A DNA stretch of 64,000 bases from Bradyrhizobium genosp. L (GTDB taxonomy: Bacteria; Pseudomonadota; Alphaproteobacteria; Rhizobiales; Xanthobacteraceae). This document shows, piece after piece, positions 50,166 to 59,558 of the stretch (positions are counted from its first letter, which is position 1; each line of letters opens with the position of its first letter). Made by a program: the position numbers and the translations under genes. The stretch covers positions 1,240,001 through 1,304,000 of the forward strand of contig NZ_CP061378.1 in assembly GCF_015624485.1 (NCBI RefSeq), written 5' to 3'. Below the pieces are notes generated by a model. That model saw only the letters and a program-made list of their open reading frames with translations, did not search any database and had not been told where the DNA came from.

Positions 50166-50684
50166 ATGTTTCCGGATGACGACGAACTCTCACCCGCCAA
50201 AAAGCCAAAACCCGTTGCGCTCGCTAAGCCCGCCGCGGGCCAATGCCTGTGCGGCAAAATCCGCTTCGAGATCGACGTGCCGGCACGCTGGGCCTGGCAC
50301 GATCACACCGCCGCCAGCCGCCGCGCGCATGGCGCGGCCTATGCGACCTATGTCGGCAGCTGGCGCAAGCGCTTCCGCATCACGCAAGGCGCGAGCGCAC
50401 TCTCGCGGTATGAAGACAAGGCGACCAGGACCGCGCGCAGCTTCTGCGCCAGTTGCGGCACGCCCATCATCTACGAACGCCCTCGCTCACCGCATATGGT
50501 CAACATCCCGCGCGCGCTGTTCTCGGGCCGCACCGGGCGGCAGCCGCTCTATCACATCGCGATCGAGGAGCTGCAGGAATGGGCCTACACCGGCGAGCCG
50601 CTGGTGCCGCTGAAGGGCTATCCCGGCGTGGTCTGGCAGCGCTCGAAAAAGAAGAAGCGCGCCGAGCGCGAGGGGATGTTCTGA
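50166..50684 (+). CDS. GFA/CENP-V-fold protein lacking part of its zinc ligands
   Basis: A 172-residue protein of the glutathione-dependent formaldehyde-activating enzyme family. First zinc pair Cys27-x-Cys29 (GQCLCGKIRFEIDVP) and last pair Cys94-x-x-Cys97 (SFCASCGTP) are present. The usual middle CHCxxCR motif is replaced by WHDHTAASRR (His45, His47), so the second zinc site is altered or lost. The tail is highly basic (SKKKKRAEREGMF). The start is close behind a repeat element, with only a weak ribosome binding site. Confidence 0.8.
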   Translation: MFPDDDELSPAKKPKPVALAKPAAGQCLCGKIRFEIDVPARWAWHDHTAASRRAHGAAYATYVGSWRKRFRITQGASALSRYEDKATRTARSFCASCGTPIIYERPRSPHMVNIPRALFSGRTGRQPLYHIAIEELQEWAYTGEPLVPLKGYPGVVWQRSKKKKRAEREGMF

Positions 50685-50794
50685 GGCGCGCGCCTGCGGA
50701 ATGCAGCCATGACCGGTCGCTCGATTGCTCCCGTCGCGCAAGTTTGGTCATCTCCGCCGGAGCTGGCCAATGTGCCGGCAGGCGTGGAGGAAAC

Positions 50795-52459
50795 ATGAAG
50801 AACCGCATTACCGGCCGCTCGGCATTTCTGGCGCTGCTGAAGGACGAGGGTGTCACCCATCTGTTCGGCAATCCCGGCACCACCGAATTGCCGATCATGC
50901 ATGCGCTGAAGGACCATCCCGATCTCACCTATGTGATGGCGATGCAGGAGAGCCTCGTCGTGGCGATGGCCGACGGTTTCAGCCGCGCCTCCGGCAAGCT
51001 CGTTGCCTGCAACGTCCACGTCGCGCCCGGTCTCGGCAACGCGATGGGCTCGCTCTACAATGCAAGCTTCACCGGCACGCCGTTGATCCTCACCGCAGGT
51101 CAGCAGGAGCAGGGGCACGGCCTGACCGAGCCGGTGCTCTACGGCCCGCTGGTGCAGATGGCTACTCCCTTGGTGAAATGGGCCGTCGAGGTCACGCGGC
51201 TGGAGGACCTGCCGCGCATCGTGCGCCGCGCCGCCAAGATCGCGACCACGCCGCCGACCGGGCCGGTGTTCATTTCGCTGCCCGGCGACATCCTCAATGC
51301 CGAGGCCGGCATCGAGCTCGGCCGCTCTACCCGCATCGACACGCGGGTCCGGCCGTCGGAGGATTCGCTGAAGGCGCTCGCCGCACGTATCCTGAAGGCG
51401 GAGCGGCCGGTGATCATTGTCGGCGACGAGATCGTCAAGAGCGACGCGCTGCGCGAGGCGGCGGATCTCGCGGAGGCGCTGGGCTGCCCGGCCTGGCAGT
51501 CGTCGACGCCCTATGGCGCGCACTTCCTCTCCGAAAGCCCATGTTTCATGGGCGCGGTCGCGCGGCTGCAGAAGGTCGCGCGCGACGTGCTGGCGCCGCA
51601 CGATCTGCTGATCGCGCTCGGCGGTGATCCATTGCGGATGTCTGTTTACAGCGAGATCGATCCGCTGCCCGAAGGCGTGTCGATCGTGCAGGTCGGCCTG
51701 GTCGACAATGACCTCGCCCGGAACTACGGCGCCGAGATTGCGGTGAAGGCGGACGTGAAGGAAACGTTGCGCACGCTGGTGCCGGCACTGAAGCAGGCCG
51801 GCGGCGCTGCACTGGAGTCGCGCGCGAAGCAGGGGCTCGCCGCACTCGCGCCGAAGAACTGGGCGGCGAAGCGCAAGGCGCTGGTCGAGCAGATTTCGAA
51901 GGCAAGCCGCACCTCGCCGATCGACCCGGACTGGCTCGCGCTGCAAGTCGTCGAGGCGATGCCCGAGAACGCGATCCTGGTCGATGAGGGCCTGACCTCG
52001 TCGCGCAATCTGATCGGCTTGCGGCCGCATCGCGACCGCTACGGCTATCACGCGCTCGCTTCCGGGGGCATCGGCTGGGGCCTGCCGGCGTCGGTCGGCG
52101 TCAGCCTCGCCAATCCGACCCGCCCGGTGGTGTGCTATTCCGGCGACGGCTCCTCGATGTATTCGATCCAGTCGCTGTGGACGGCGGCCAACCACAAGCT
52201 GCCGCTCAACTTTGTCATCGTCAACAATGGTGGCTACCGCATCATCAAGCAGCGCCTGCTCGCCTTCCATGGCGACGACAATTATGTCGGCATGGACTTC
52301 ATCGATCCGCCGGTCGATTTCACCGGCGTGGCAAGGTCGCTCGGTCTCGAGGCGATCAAGGTGTCAGATCCGCAAGCATTGAAGAGCGTGATGAAGGATG
52401 CGTTCGGCAGGCCGGGAGCCAAGCTGATCGAGGTCGTGGTGAGCAATTCGGTGAACTAG
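50795..52459 (+). CDS. ThDP-dependent enzyme resembling benzoylformate decarboxylase
   Basis: A 554-residue ThDP enzyme. N-terminal domain: MKNRITGRSAFLALLKDEGVTHLFGNPGTTELPIMHAL, with the activating Glu in AMQESLV. The C-terminal ThDP/Mg motif is YSGDGSSM...NNGGY. The pattern GNPGTTELP is typical of the benzoylformate decarboxylase (MdlC) branch rather than acetolactate synthase. The start at 50795 follows GGAGGA. It probably decarboxylates an aromatic or branched 2-oxoacid to an aldehyde, a possible source of substrate for the two aldehyde dehydrogenases nearby (inference). Confidence 0.88.
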   Translation: MKNRITGRSAFLALLKDEGVTHLFGNPGTTELPIMHALKDHPDLTYVMAMQESLVVAMADGFSRASGKLVACNVHVAPGLGNAMGSLYNASFTGTPLILTAGQQEQGHGLTEPVLYGPLVQMATPLVKWAVEVTRLEDLPRIVRRAAKIATTPPTGPVFISLPGDILNAEAGIELGRSTRIDTRVRPSEDSLKALAARILKAERPVIIVGDEIVKSDALREAADLAEALGCPAWQSSTPYGAHFLSESPCFMGAVARLQKVARDVLAPHDLLIALGGDPLRMSVYSEIDPLPEGVSIVQVGLVDNDLARNYGAEIAVKADVKETLRTLVPALKQAGGAALESRAKQGLAALAPKNWAAKRKALVEQISKASRTSPIDPDWLALQVVEAMPENAILVDEGLTSSRNLIGLRPHRDRYGYHALASGGIGWGLPASVGVSLANPTRPVVCYSGDGSSMYSIQSLWTAANHKLPLNFVIVNNGGYRIIKQRLLAFHGDDNYVGMDFIDPPVDFTGVARSLGLEAIKVSDPQALKSVMKDAFGRPGAKLIEVVVSNSVN

Positions 52460-52512
52460 TTTCTCCATCACCGTCATCTTGAGGCCCTCGCAAGCGTCGC
52501 CAAACATTCAGG

Positions 52513-52634
52513 GTCGTCCCGGCGAAGGCCGGGACCCATAACCACCGATAGTTATCATTTCGCGTCGGTGGAATGACGAGTCTCACTACCAACATCCGCT
52601 GCGGAGTATGGGTCCCGGCCTTCGCCGGGACGAC
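52513..52634. repeat. Palindromic repeat element, family A copy 3
   Basis: 122 bp, ends GTCGTCCCGGCGAAGGCCGG and inverted CCGGGACGAC, nearly identical to the arms of the copy at 36655. It lies between convergent stop codons at 52459 and 52665. Confidence 0.85.
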
Positions 52635-52664
52635 AGCGGAGTATGTGGTGCGTCAGCATCCAGC

Positions 52665-54032
52665 TCACTTCATCCGATACCGGCTCCCCGGATGGGTGCC
52701 GTCGAGCCGCGCCCGTCCGGCGCCGAACAGCTTCTCCCGCAGCGTGCCCTTCGCATACTCGCTCTTGTACCGGCCGCGCCTGGTCAGCTCCGGCACCAGC
52801 ATGTCGGCGATATCCTCGAAATCGCCGGGCGAGATCGCGAATGCGACGTTGAGGCCGTCGACGCCGGTCTCCTCGAACCATTGCTCGATCTTGTCGGCGA
52901 CCTGCGTGGGCGAACCGACCACGACGGGGCCGGCGCCGCCGATGCCGACATGCTCGGCGACCTCGCGCACGGTCCAGACGCGGTCGGGATCGGCGCGGGT
53001 GACGTTGTCCATCGCGGAGCGGCCGGCGTCGTTCTGCACGTGACGCACTTCCTGGTCGAGCGAGTAGGTCGAGAAGTCGACGCCGGTCCAGCCGGACATC
53101 AGCGCCAGCGCACCCTCATGGCTGATATGGCTGCGATACTCCGCATATTTCGCTTGCGCCTCCGTCTCGGTCGGCGCCACCACGATGCACATCATGGAGA
53201 ACATCAAAATCTCGGCCGGGTTGCGGCCCTTCGCGGCGGCGAGCTCGCGGATCGCCGAGACGCGTGGGCCGATCACCTTCGCCGACGGCCCCGACATGAA
53301 GACGCATTCGGCGTGCTCGGCGGCGAACTGCCGGCCGCGCGGTGAAGTGCCGGCCTGGTACAGCACCGGCGTCCGTTGCGGCGACGGCTCGGAGAGATGG
53401 ATCGCGTTGAGCCGGTAGTTCGTGCCCTCGTGGCGCACGGGATGCACCTTCGATGGATCGGTGAAGATGCTGCGTGCGACGTCGCGGATCGCGGCGTCGT
53501 CTTCCCAGCTGCCTTCCCAGAGCTTGTAGACCAGCTCCATATATTCGTCGGCGAGCTCGTAGCGGTCGTCATGCGCGGTCTGCTTGTCCTTGCCGGCGCC
53601 GCGCGCGGCCGAGTCGAGATAGCCGGTGACCACGTTCCAGCCGACCCGGCCAGAGGTCAGATGGTCGAGCGTCGACATCCGTCGCGCGAACGGGTAGGGC
53701 GGTTCGAACGAGAGGTTGCTGGTGACGCCGAAGCCGAGGTTTTCGGTCACGGCGGCCATCGCCGGGATCAGCATCAGCGGCTCGTTGGCCGGGGTCTGCG
53801 CCGCATTGCGCAGCGCGGCATCCGGGGTGCCCGCATAGACGTCGTAGACGCCGAGCACGTCGGCGAGGAACAGGCCGTCGAACCGGCCGCGCTCCAGCGT
53901 CTTCGCCAGATCGGTCCAGTACGACAGCTTGTTATAATCCTTGGTGCGGTCGCGCGGATGGGTCCACAATCCCGGCGACTGATGCGCCACGCAGTTCATG
54001 GCAAAGGCGTTGAGCCGGATCTGTTTTGTCAT
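52665..54032 (-). CDS. LLM-class flavin-dependent monooxygenase (NtaA/SnaA/DszA group)
   Basis: A 455-residue bacterial-luciferase-fold enzyme. Markers are MKQ-type start MTKQIRLNAFAMNCVAHQSPGLWTHPRDRT, FDGLFLADVLGVYDVY, TSNLSFEPPYPFARRMSTLDHLTSGRVGWNVVTGY and VLYQAGTSPRGRQFAAEHAECVFM. These are characteristic of two-component FMNH2-dependent monooxygenases acting on aminopolycarboxylates, sulfur compounds or amides. The needed flavin reductase is not adjacent. It is divergent from an M20 hydrolase gene. Confidence 0.93.
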   Translation of the reverse strand: MTKQIRLNAFAMNCVAHQSPGLWTHPRDRTKDYNKLSYWTDLAKTLERGRFDGLFLADVLGVYDVYAGTPDAALRNAAQTPANEPLMLIPAMAAVTENLGFGVTSNLSFEPPYPFARRMSTLDHLTSGRVGWNVVTGYLDSAARGAGKDKQTAHDDRYELADEYMELVYKLWEGSWEDDAAIRDVARSIFTDPSKVHPVRHEGTNYRLNAIHLSEPSPQRTPVLYQAGTSPRGRQFAAEHAECVFMSGPSAKVIGPRVSAIRELAAAKGRNPAEILMFSMMCIVVAPTETEAQAKYAEYRSHISHEGALALMSGWTGVDFSTYSLDQEVRHVQNDAGRSAMDNVTRADPDRVWTVREVAEHVGIGGAGPVVVGSPTQVADKIEQWFEETGVDGLNVAFAISPGDFEDIADMLVPELTRRGRYKSEYAKGTLREKLFGAGRARLDGTHPGSRYRMK

Positions 54033-54205
54033 TGTCGAAACCTGAGCGCCGCTTCATTGATGCCCGGTCGGATGCCGGGCTTCCCCGCACCAACTTGTTG
54101 CGACTTCCCACGTTTTGGCAAGGCCCATTCGCATTTCGTGCCCTTCCGGTCGCGCGATGATCCCGATAGGTTGGCCGACGGAACGACATCTTCAAAGGGA
54201 CAATC

Positions 54206-55588
54206 ATGGCGACACGGGCCGACGCGATCGCGATCGCGCGAGAGCATTTTCAATCGGGACAGTTTCTGAAGGAGCTGAACGCCAGGGTTGGCTACCAGAC
54301 CGAGAGCCTGAACGCCGACAAGGCGGATGCCTTGCGCGCCTATCTGGTCGAGAATCTGCAGCCGGCCTTCGCCGAGCTCGATTTCAAGACCAGGCTGATC
54401 GAATCGCCGACCGGCCGCGGTCCCTATCTGATCGCCGATTATCGGGAAGACGCCGCACGGCCGACCGTGCTCACCTATGGTCATGGCGACGTCGTCGACG
54501 GCATGGTCGGCGAGTGGCGCGACGGACTCAATCCCTGGCAGACCACGGTCAAGGGCGAGCGCGTCTACGGCCGCGGCACCGCCGACAACAAGGGCCAGCA
54601 CTCGATCAACATGGCCGCGCTCCGCGCGGTGAAGCAGGCGCGCGGCGGCAAGCTCGGATTCAACGCCAAATTCATCATCGAGACCGGCGAGGAGATCGGC
54701 TCGCCCGATCTGCGCGAGGTCTGTGAAGCCCATCGCGAGGAACTGAAGGCCGATCTGTTCGTGGCGTCCGACGGGCCGCGGCTGTCGGCCGAGCGGCCGA
54801 CCATCTTCCTCGGCTGCCGCGGCGGCAACCGCATCCATCTCGACGTCGTCTTGCGCGAGGGCGGCAATCATTCCGGCAATTGGGGCGGCGTGCTGGCCAA
54901 TCCCGCGACGATCCTGTGCAACGCGATCGCGAGCCTGGTCGACGGCAAGGGCCGCATGAAGCTCGACATCCTCAAGCCGCCGCCGATCTCCAACCGCGTC
55001 CGCGCCGCGCTCGCTGACGTCAAGATCGAACCTTCAGCGGACGAGCCTCAGCTTGCGGAGGATTGGGGCGAGGAGGGGCTGACGCCGGCCGAGCGGCTCT
55101 ATGCCTGGAACACGCTCGAAGTGCTGGCGATGTCGACGGGCAATATCGACAAGCCGGCTAACGCTATTCCCGGCAAGGCCAGCGCCGTGCTGCAACTCCG
55201 CTTCGTCGTCGGCACGAAGTATCTCGAAGTGATCGACGGTGTGCGCGATTACCTGCACAAGAACGGCTTTCCGATGGTCGAGGTGTCGGGCGCGCAGCGC
55301 TTCGGCGCCTCGCGCACCGACATGGATAGTCCCTGGATCGACTGGGCGGCGCAGTCGATCCGCACCACCACCGGCAAGGCGCCCGCGGTGCTGCCCAATT
55401 TCGGCGGCTCGCTGCCGAACGACGTGTTCTCCGAAGGGCTCGACCTGCCGACGATCTGGGTACCGCACTCCTATCCGGGCTGCTCGCAGCACGCCCCCGA
55501 CGAGCACATCCTGCTGCCGGTCACGGAGGAGGCGCTGACCATCATGGCCGGCCTGTTCTGGGATCTCGGCGAGACGCCGCGGAAGTGA
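54206..55588 (+). CDS. M20-family metallopeptidase / amidohydrolase
   Basis: A 460-residue zinc hydrolase of the ArgE/DapE/carboxypeptidase G2 clan. Metal and catalytic elements: YGHGDVVDG (His93, Asp95), RGTADNKGQH with the bridging Asp, and ETGEEIGSPDL with the catalytic Glu pair. The lid domain is between about 195 and 330. It follows a divergent LLM monooxygenase and precedes an MFS importer by 85 bp, suggesting uptake and hydrolysis of an N-acyl or peptide-like compound, perhaps an oxidised product of the monooxygenase. Confidence 0.92.
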   Translation: MATRADAIAIAREHFQSGQFLKELNARVGYQTESLNADKADALRAYLVENLQPAFAELDFKTRLIESPTGRGPYLIADYREDAARPTVLTYGHGDVVDGMVGEWRDGLNPWQTTVKGERVYGRGTADNKGQHSINMAALRAVKQARGGKLGFNAKFIIETGEEIGSPDLREVCEAHREELKADLFVASDGPRLSAERPTIFLGCRGGNRIHLDVVLREGGNHSGNWGGVLANPATILCNAIASLVDGKGRMKLDILKPPPISNRVRAALADVKIEPSADEPQLAEDWGEEGLTPAERLYAWNTLEVLAMSTGNIDKPANAIPGKASAVLQLRFVVGTKYLEVIDGVRDYLHKNGFPMVEVSGAQRFGASRTDMDSPWIDWAAQSIRTTTGKAPAVLPNFGGSLPNDVFSEGLDLPTIWVPHSYPGCSQHAPDEHILLPVTEEALTIMAGLFWDLGETPRK

Positions 55589-55602
55589 CGCCTTCGCGTT
55601 CT

Positions 55603-55633
55603 CGTCATGGCCGGGTCAAGCCCGGCCATGACG
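55603..55633. repeat. Minimal palindromic repeat, family D copy 2
   Basis: CGTCATGGCCGGG-TCAAG-CCCGGCCATGACG: a 13-bp perfect stem with a 5-base loop, related to the ends of the element at 48126. It lies between the M20 gene and the MFS gene and could form a terminator-like hairpin, though without a T-run. Confidence 0.75.
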
Positions 55634-55673
55634 CGTGGAGAGATTGGCGCTCGACGCTGGCAAGGGACATCAA

Positions 55674-56957
55674 ATGACACTATCGACGCCGGCCGTTGCG
55701 CAGGGCGCAGTGGTTGACAAGAAAAACATCATCCGCCTGATCGTCGCCACCTCGATCGGCAACGCGCTCGAATGGTACGACATCTCGGTCTATGCCTATT
55801 TCGCGGTTTACATCTCCAAGGCGTTCTTTCCGGCCAATGATCCGACCACCTCGCTGCTGCTGACCTTCGGCACGTTCGGCCTCTCGTTCCTGATCCGGCC
55901 GATCGGCGGCGTCATGCTCGGCGCCTATGCCGACCGCCACGGCCGCAAGGCCTCGCTGATGCTCTCGATCGTGCTGATGACGCTGGGGACGCTCGCGCTG
56001 GCGCTGATGCCGGCCTATGCGACGATCGGCATCGTGGCGCCGGTCGCCGTGATCCTGGCGCGGCTGGTGCAGGGATTCTCCGCTGGCGGAGAATTCGGCT
56101 CGTCGACTGCGTTCCTGGTCGAGCACATGCCGGAGCGGCGCGGCTTTGTCGCGAGCTGGCAGTTCGCGAGCCAGGGCGTCAGCGGCCTGCTCGGCGCGGG
56201 CTTCGGCGCGCTGTTGACCTCGTTGATGGCGCCGGGGGACCTGCAATCCTGGGGCTGGCGGCTGCCGTTCCTGTTCGGCGTCCTGATCGGCCCGGTCGGC
56301 CTCTACATCCGCAACAATGTCGAGGATGCAACGCCGCCGCCGGCGGAAAAGCTGCAGTCACCGGTGGTGGAGGTGTTCGCGCGGCAGAAGCTCGCCACGG
56401 TGCTTGCCATCGGCGCGCTCGCGGTCTCGACCGCGGTCAATTACCTCATCGTCTACATGCCGACCTATGTCGTGAAGACGCTGAACCTCGCGCCCTCGGT
56501 CGGCTTCATTGCCTCGTTCGCCGCGCAGACCGCGGTGGCGCTGCTGGCGCCGATCGCCGGCATCGTCTCCGACCGGATCGGACGCACCACGCATATGATC
56601 TTCTTCGCACTGGTGCTGCTGGTCTCGATCTTCCCGGCCTTCCTGCTGCTCACCGGCAAGCCGACGCCATCTATCATCCTGCTCGGCGTGCTCTGGCTCG
56701 GCGTCCTCAAGACGCTCTATTACGGACCGCTCGCCGCGCTGATGTCGGAGCTGTTCCCGCCGGCGACGCGCGCCACCGGGCTCGGCCTCAGCTACAATAT
56801 CGGCGTCACCGTGTTCGGCGGCATGGGGCCTGTCATCATGACCTGGCTGGGCGGCTTTGCTGCGATCGGCGAACTCGCGCCGGGTTATTACCTCACCGCG
56901 GTCTGCATCCTCAGTCTCTGGGCGCTCGTCACCATCCGCAGGATGCGGCTGGCATAG
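55674..56957 (+). CDS. MFS transporter, metabolite:H+ symporter (MHS/ProP-like) type
   Basis: A 427-residue, 12-helix transporter. It starts MTLSTPAVAQGAVVDKKNIIRLIVATSIGNALEWYDISVYAYFAVYISKAFFP; the GNALEWYD and YADRHGRKASL (loop 2-3) sequences are typical of MHS family members such as KgtP and ProP. Start at 55674, with AAGGGA upstream. It is downstream of the M20 hydrolase in the same orientation and probably imports an organic acid or osmolyte. Downstream comes a repeat and an IclR gene. Confidence 0.92.
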   Translation: MTLSTPAVAQGAVVDKKNIIRLIVATSIGNALEWYDISVYAYFAVYISKAFFPANDPTTSLLLTFGTFGLSFLIRPIGGVMLGAYADRHGRKASLMLSIVLMTLGTLALALMPAYATIGIVAPVAVILARLVQGFSAGGEFGSSTAFLVEHMPERRGFVASWQFASQGVSGLLGAGFGALLTSLMAPGDLQSWGWRLPFLFGVLIGPVGLYIRNNVEDATPPPAEKLQSPVVEVFARQKLATVLAIGALAVSTAVNYLIVYMPTYVVKTLNLAPSVGFIASFAAQTAVALLAPIAGIVSDRIGRTTHMIFFALVLLVSIFPAFLLLTGKPTPSIILLGVLWLGVLKTLYYGPLAALMSELFPPATRATGLGLSYNIGVTVFGGMGPVIMTWLGGFAAIGELAPGYYLTAVCILSLWALVTIRRMRLA

Positions 56958-56965
56958 CGGCCTGC

Positions 56966-57107
56966 CTTCCCCCTCGCCCCGCTCTTGCGGGGAGAGGGCT
57001 GGGGTGAGGGGGCTTCTCTCCGCGCATGAGTTGCCGGTGAGACCTGTACCCCCTCACCCGGATTGCATCTGGCGATGCAATCCGCCGCAAGCGGGGCGAG
57101 GTGAAGA
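56966..57107. repeat. Palindromic repeat, family F copy 1
   Basis: A 140-bp element, CTTCCCCCTCGCCCCGCTCT...to...GGGGCGAGGTGAAG, with internal repeats CTCACCC/GGGTGAG and ATTGCATC/GATGCAAT. A related element with shorter arms is at 62084-62205. It occupies the left half of a 339-bp gap between the MFS and IclR genes. The right half contains the IclR promoter region, where I see no clear motif. Confidence 0.75.
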
Positions 57108-57296
57108 GAAAAGTGGATTTCGTATCGCGAAATTCACTTATGTTATTTGCTGCACAGCAGCGCAAATAGCTGAAATCATAGTTTCATCTGACGAAAGTAT
57201 AAGGTGTCGAGGCGTCGTCATCCCCTTTAGGATGGCGGCCGCGGAGACTTCATCCATCGCGGATGTCGGATTCGGTGGTGGGGCTGAGGGCAGGGC

Positions 57297-58142
57297 ATGA
57301 ACGCGTCGACGACTGCGACCGCACGGGCGAGCCGGAAGAGGCTGGCGCCGGACCCGGGACAGCCCGACAAGTTCAACGCAATCCAGAAGGTCTGCGCGAT
57401 CCTGCGCGTGCTGGCGCAGCGCTCGCCGCTGCGGCTGACCGACATCGCCGACGCCACGTCGCTGAACAAGGCGACTGCGCTGCGCATCCTCAACTCGCTG
57501 ATCCGGGAGGGCTTCGTCACCCGGGTCACCGGGGCCAAGACCTACGAGCTCGGGCAGGAGGCGCGGGTGATGGCGGTCGGCGCGCGCCGCTCGGTCGACA
57601 TCGCGGAGCTGGCGCAGCCGAGCCTGTTGCGGTTGTGCGAGCGCTCGGCGGATACCGCGCTGCTCTCGGTGCGCTCCGGCGTCGAGGCGCTCTATCTGGC
57701 GCGCTCGGTCGGCAGCAATCCGCTGCAGCCGAATTATCTGCAGATCGGCAGCCGCCGTCCGCTCGGCGTCGGTGCCGGCGCACTCGCGCTTTTGGTCTGG
57801 CTGCCGGACGCCGAGATCGAGGCCGTGATCGAGGTGATCGTGCCGCGGCTGGAGAAGTCGCCGCGGATCACGCCGAAATTCCTGCGCGAGCGGATCGCAG
57901 TCGCGCGCAAGATCGGCCACACCGTGCTGATCGACGCCGCGTTTCCCGGCATGGGCGGCGTCGGCGTGCCGGTTCGCGACGATGCCGGCGAGGTGGTGGC
58001 CGCACTCTCGATCGGCGCAGCGTCCGACCGCATCCGACGCCGCGAGGCCGAACTCGCCGAGATGCTGAAGAAGGAAGCCCAGGTGCTGGCCCGCGCGCTG
58101 GCGCAGGCGCCGAAGAACGGCCGCGCGGGCAAGATCGGCTGA
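57297..58142 (+). CDS. IclR-family transcriptional regulator
   Basis: A 281-residue regulator. Winged helix at about 27-85 (FNAIQKVCAILRVLAQRSPLRLTDIADATSLNKATALRILNSLIREGFV), IclR effector domain after it (GAGALALLVWLPD, AAFPGMGGVGVPVRDDAGEVVAALSIG). It precedes a small gene and an alpha/beta hydrolase on the same strand and may control them or the upstream MFS transporter. Effector unknown. Confidence 0.92.
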   Translation: MNASTTATARASRKRLAPDPGQPDKFNAIQKVCAILRVLAQRSPLRLTDIADATSLNKATALRILNSLIREGFVTRVTGAKTYELGQEARVMAVGARRSVDIAELAQPSLLRLCERSADTALLSVRSGVEALYLARSVGSNPLQPNYLQIGSRRPLGVGAGALALLVWLPDAEIEAVIEVIVPRLEKSPRITPKFLRERIAVARKIGHTVLIDAAFPGMGGVGVPVRDDAGEVVAALSIGAASDRIRRREAELAEMLKKEAQVLARALAQAPKNGRAGKIG

Positions 58143-58271
58143 GCGCCACCAGCGCGGCGACATCGCCGGGTCAAGCGAATTATCTAGCGAACCCAAGAGC
58201 ATCGGTGCCTTGCGGGAACAGGCGCTTGGCGGCATCATGCGCGCGGTCGCCGCCGGAACCCCGCCTCACCC

Positions 58272-58685
58272 ATGACGCCATCGCCCGCCGCCACCGACGA
58301 CGCCGTCATGAAAGCGTTTGCCGGCCTTCCCGCATTGCTCGACCGGGCGCCGGCGCTAGTCAGACGCGGCAAGCTGCTCGATTGCGATTGCCTGATCGGC
58401 CCGATCGACCGGCCGTTTCATCTCACCATCCGCGCCGGCCGCATCGTCGAGCTCGCGCCGCCGCGCCTGATGCGCTCCTGGCGCTTTGCCTATCGCGCGA
58501 CGCCGCAGGCCTGGACGGCGTATTGGCAGGCGGAGCCAAAACCTGGCTGGCACGATCTGTTGGCGTTGACCAAGCGCGGCGAAGCCGAGCTGGAAGGCGA
58601 TCTTTATCCCTTCATGACCCATCTGCAGTATTTCAAGGATCTGCTGGCGTTGCCGCGCCAGCACGTCGCAGCGGCGGCATCATGA
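58272..58685 (+). CDS. Small cytoplasmic protein of unknown function, operon with a hydrolase
   Basis: A 137-residue protein: MTPSPAATDDAVMKAFAGLPALLDRAPALVRRGKLLDCDCLIGPIDRPFHLTIRAGRIVELAPPRLMRSWRFAYRATPQAWTAYWQ. The size and the phrase VELAPPRLMRSWRFAYRATPQAW suggest a compact alpha/beta fold of SCP-2 type (lipid-binding), but this is weak. Its stop overlaps the hydrolase start by ATGA, so it is a translational partner of that enzyme. Confidence 0.65.
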   Translation: MTPSPAATDDAVMKAFAGLPALLDRAPALVRRGKLLDCDCLIGPIDRPFHLTIRAGRIVELAPPRLMRSWRFAYRATPQAWTAYWQAEPKPGWHDLLALTKRGEAELEGDLYPFMTHLQYFKDLLALPRQHVAAAAS

Positions 58686-59530
58686 ACGGCTATATCGAGC
58701 CGGTGATCGGCCGTTACGTTCACGTCGAGATCGGCGGCGAATTGCACCGCATCTATTTCGAGGAGAACGGCAAGGGCATTCCGCTGGTCTGCCTGCACAC
58801 CGCCGGCGCCGACGCGCGGCAATGGCGGCATCTGCTCGCCGACGAACAGTTTGCCGAAAATTTCCGCATCATTGCCTTCGATATGCCCTGGCATGGCAAG
58901 TCGAATCCGCCGATGAGCTGGAGCGGCGATGACTATCAACTCACGACGCAGAGATACACCGAGACGATCCGCGCTTTCTGCGGAGCGCTCCAGCTGGAGC
59001 AGCCGGTGGTGATGGGCTGCTCGATCGGCGGCCGCATCGTGCTCAACCTCGCGATCGAGCATGCGCGCGAATTCCGTGCGCTGATCGGGCTCGAGGCCGC
59101 CGATTTCCAGGCGCCGTGGTACGACACCGACTGGCTCAACCGTCCGGACGTTCACGGCGGCGAGGTCTGCGCTGCGCTGGTCTCCGGGCTGATTGCCCCG
59201 CAAAGTCCCGTAGCTTCCCGGATGGAAACGCTGTGGGCTTACAAGCAGGGCGGCCCCGGCGTGTTCAAGGGCGACCTCTATTTCTATCGTGTCGACGGCG
59301 ACCTGCGCGGTCGGGTCGCGTCAATCGATACTAAAGTATGCAAGCTCTATCTGCTCACGGGCGAGTATGATTTCTCCTGCACGCCCGAGGACACGAGGCG
59401 GACCGCAGCTGCAATAGGGGGCGCCAGCGTCACGATCATGGAGAAGCTCGGTCATTTTCCGATGAGCGAGAATCCCGAGCAGTTTCGACGCTACATCGCA
59501 CCCGTCCTCGCTGACATTCTCAGACACTGA
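58682..59530 (+). CDS. Alpha/beta-fold hydrolase
   Basis: A 282-residue hydrolase. Nucleophile elbow GCSIGG with the serine near residue 122; oxyanion region PLVCLHTAGADARQWRHLL; acid in TGEYDFSCTPED (about 236) and catalytic His in EKLGHFPMSENPE (about 264). The start at 58682 overlaps the upstream gene by ATGA. A long open frame upstream is not part of it. The group includes C-C-bond and ester hydrolases of aromatic degradation. It ends 28 bp before a polar amino acid ABC transporter. Confidence 0.9.
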   Translation: MNGYIEPVIGRYVHVEIGGELHRIYFEENGKGIPLVCLHTAGADARQWRHLLADEQFAENFRIIAFDMPWHGKSNPPMSWSGDDYQLTTQRYTETIRAFCGALQLEQPVVMGCSIGGRIVLNLAIEHAREFRALIGLEAADFQAPWYDTDWLNRPDVHGGEVCAALVSGLIAPQSPVASRMETLWAYKQGGPGVFKGDLYFYRVDGDLRGRVASIDTKVCKLYLLTGEYDFSCTPEDTRRTAAAIGGASVTIMEKLGHFPMSENPEQFRRYIAPVLADILRH

Positions 59531-59558
59531 TCGATCGTTTCCACGAAGGAGTAGACGT

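Noticed and set aside
57263..59530. 755-codon plus-strand open frame covering the IclR gene
   Set aside because: Only the last 282 codons encode the alpha/beta hydrolase. The earlier part is an out-of-frame shadow of the IclR and small genes; the hydrolase ATG overlaps the upstream stop.
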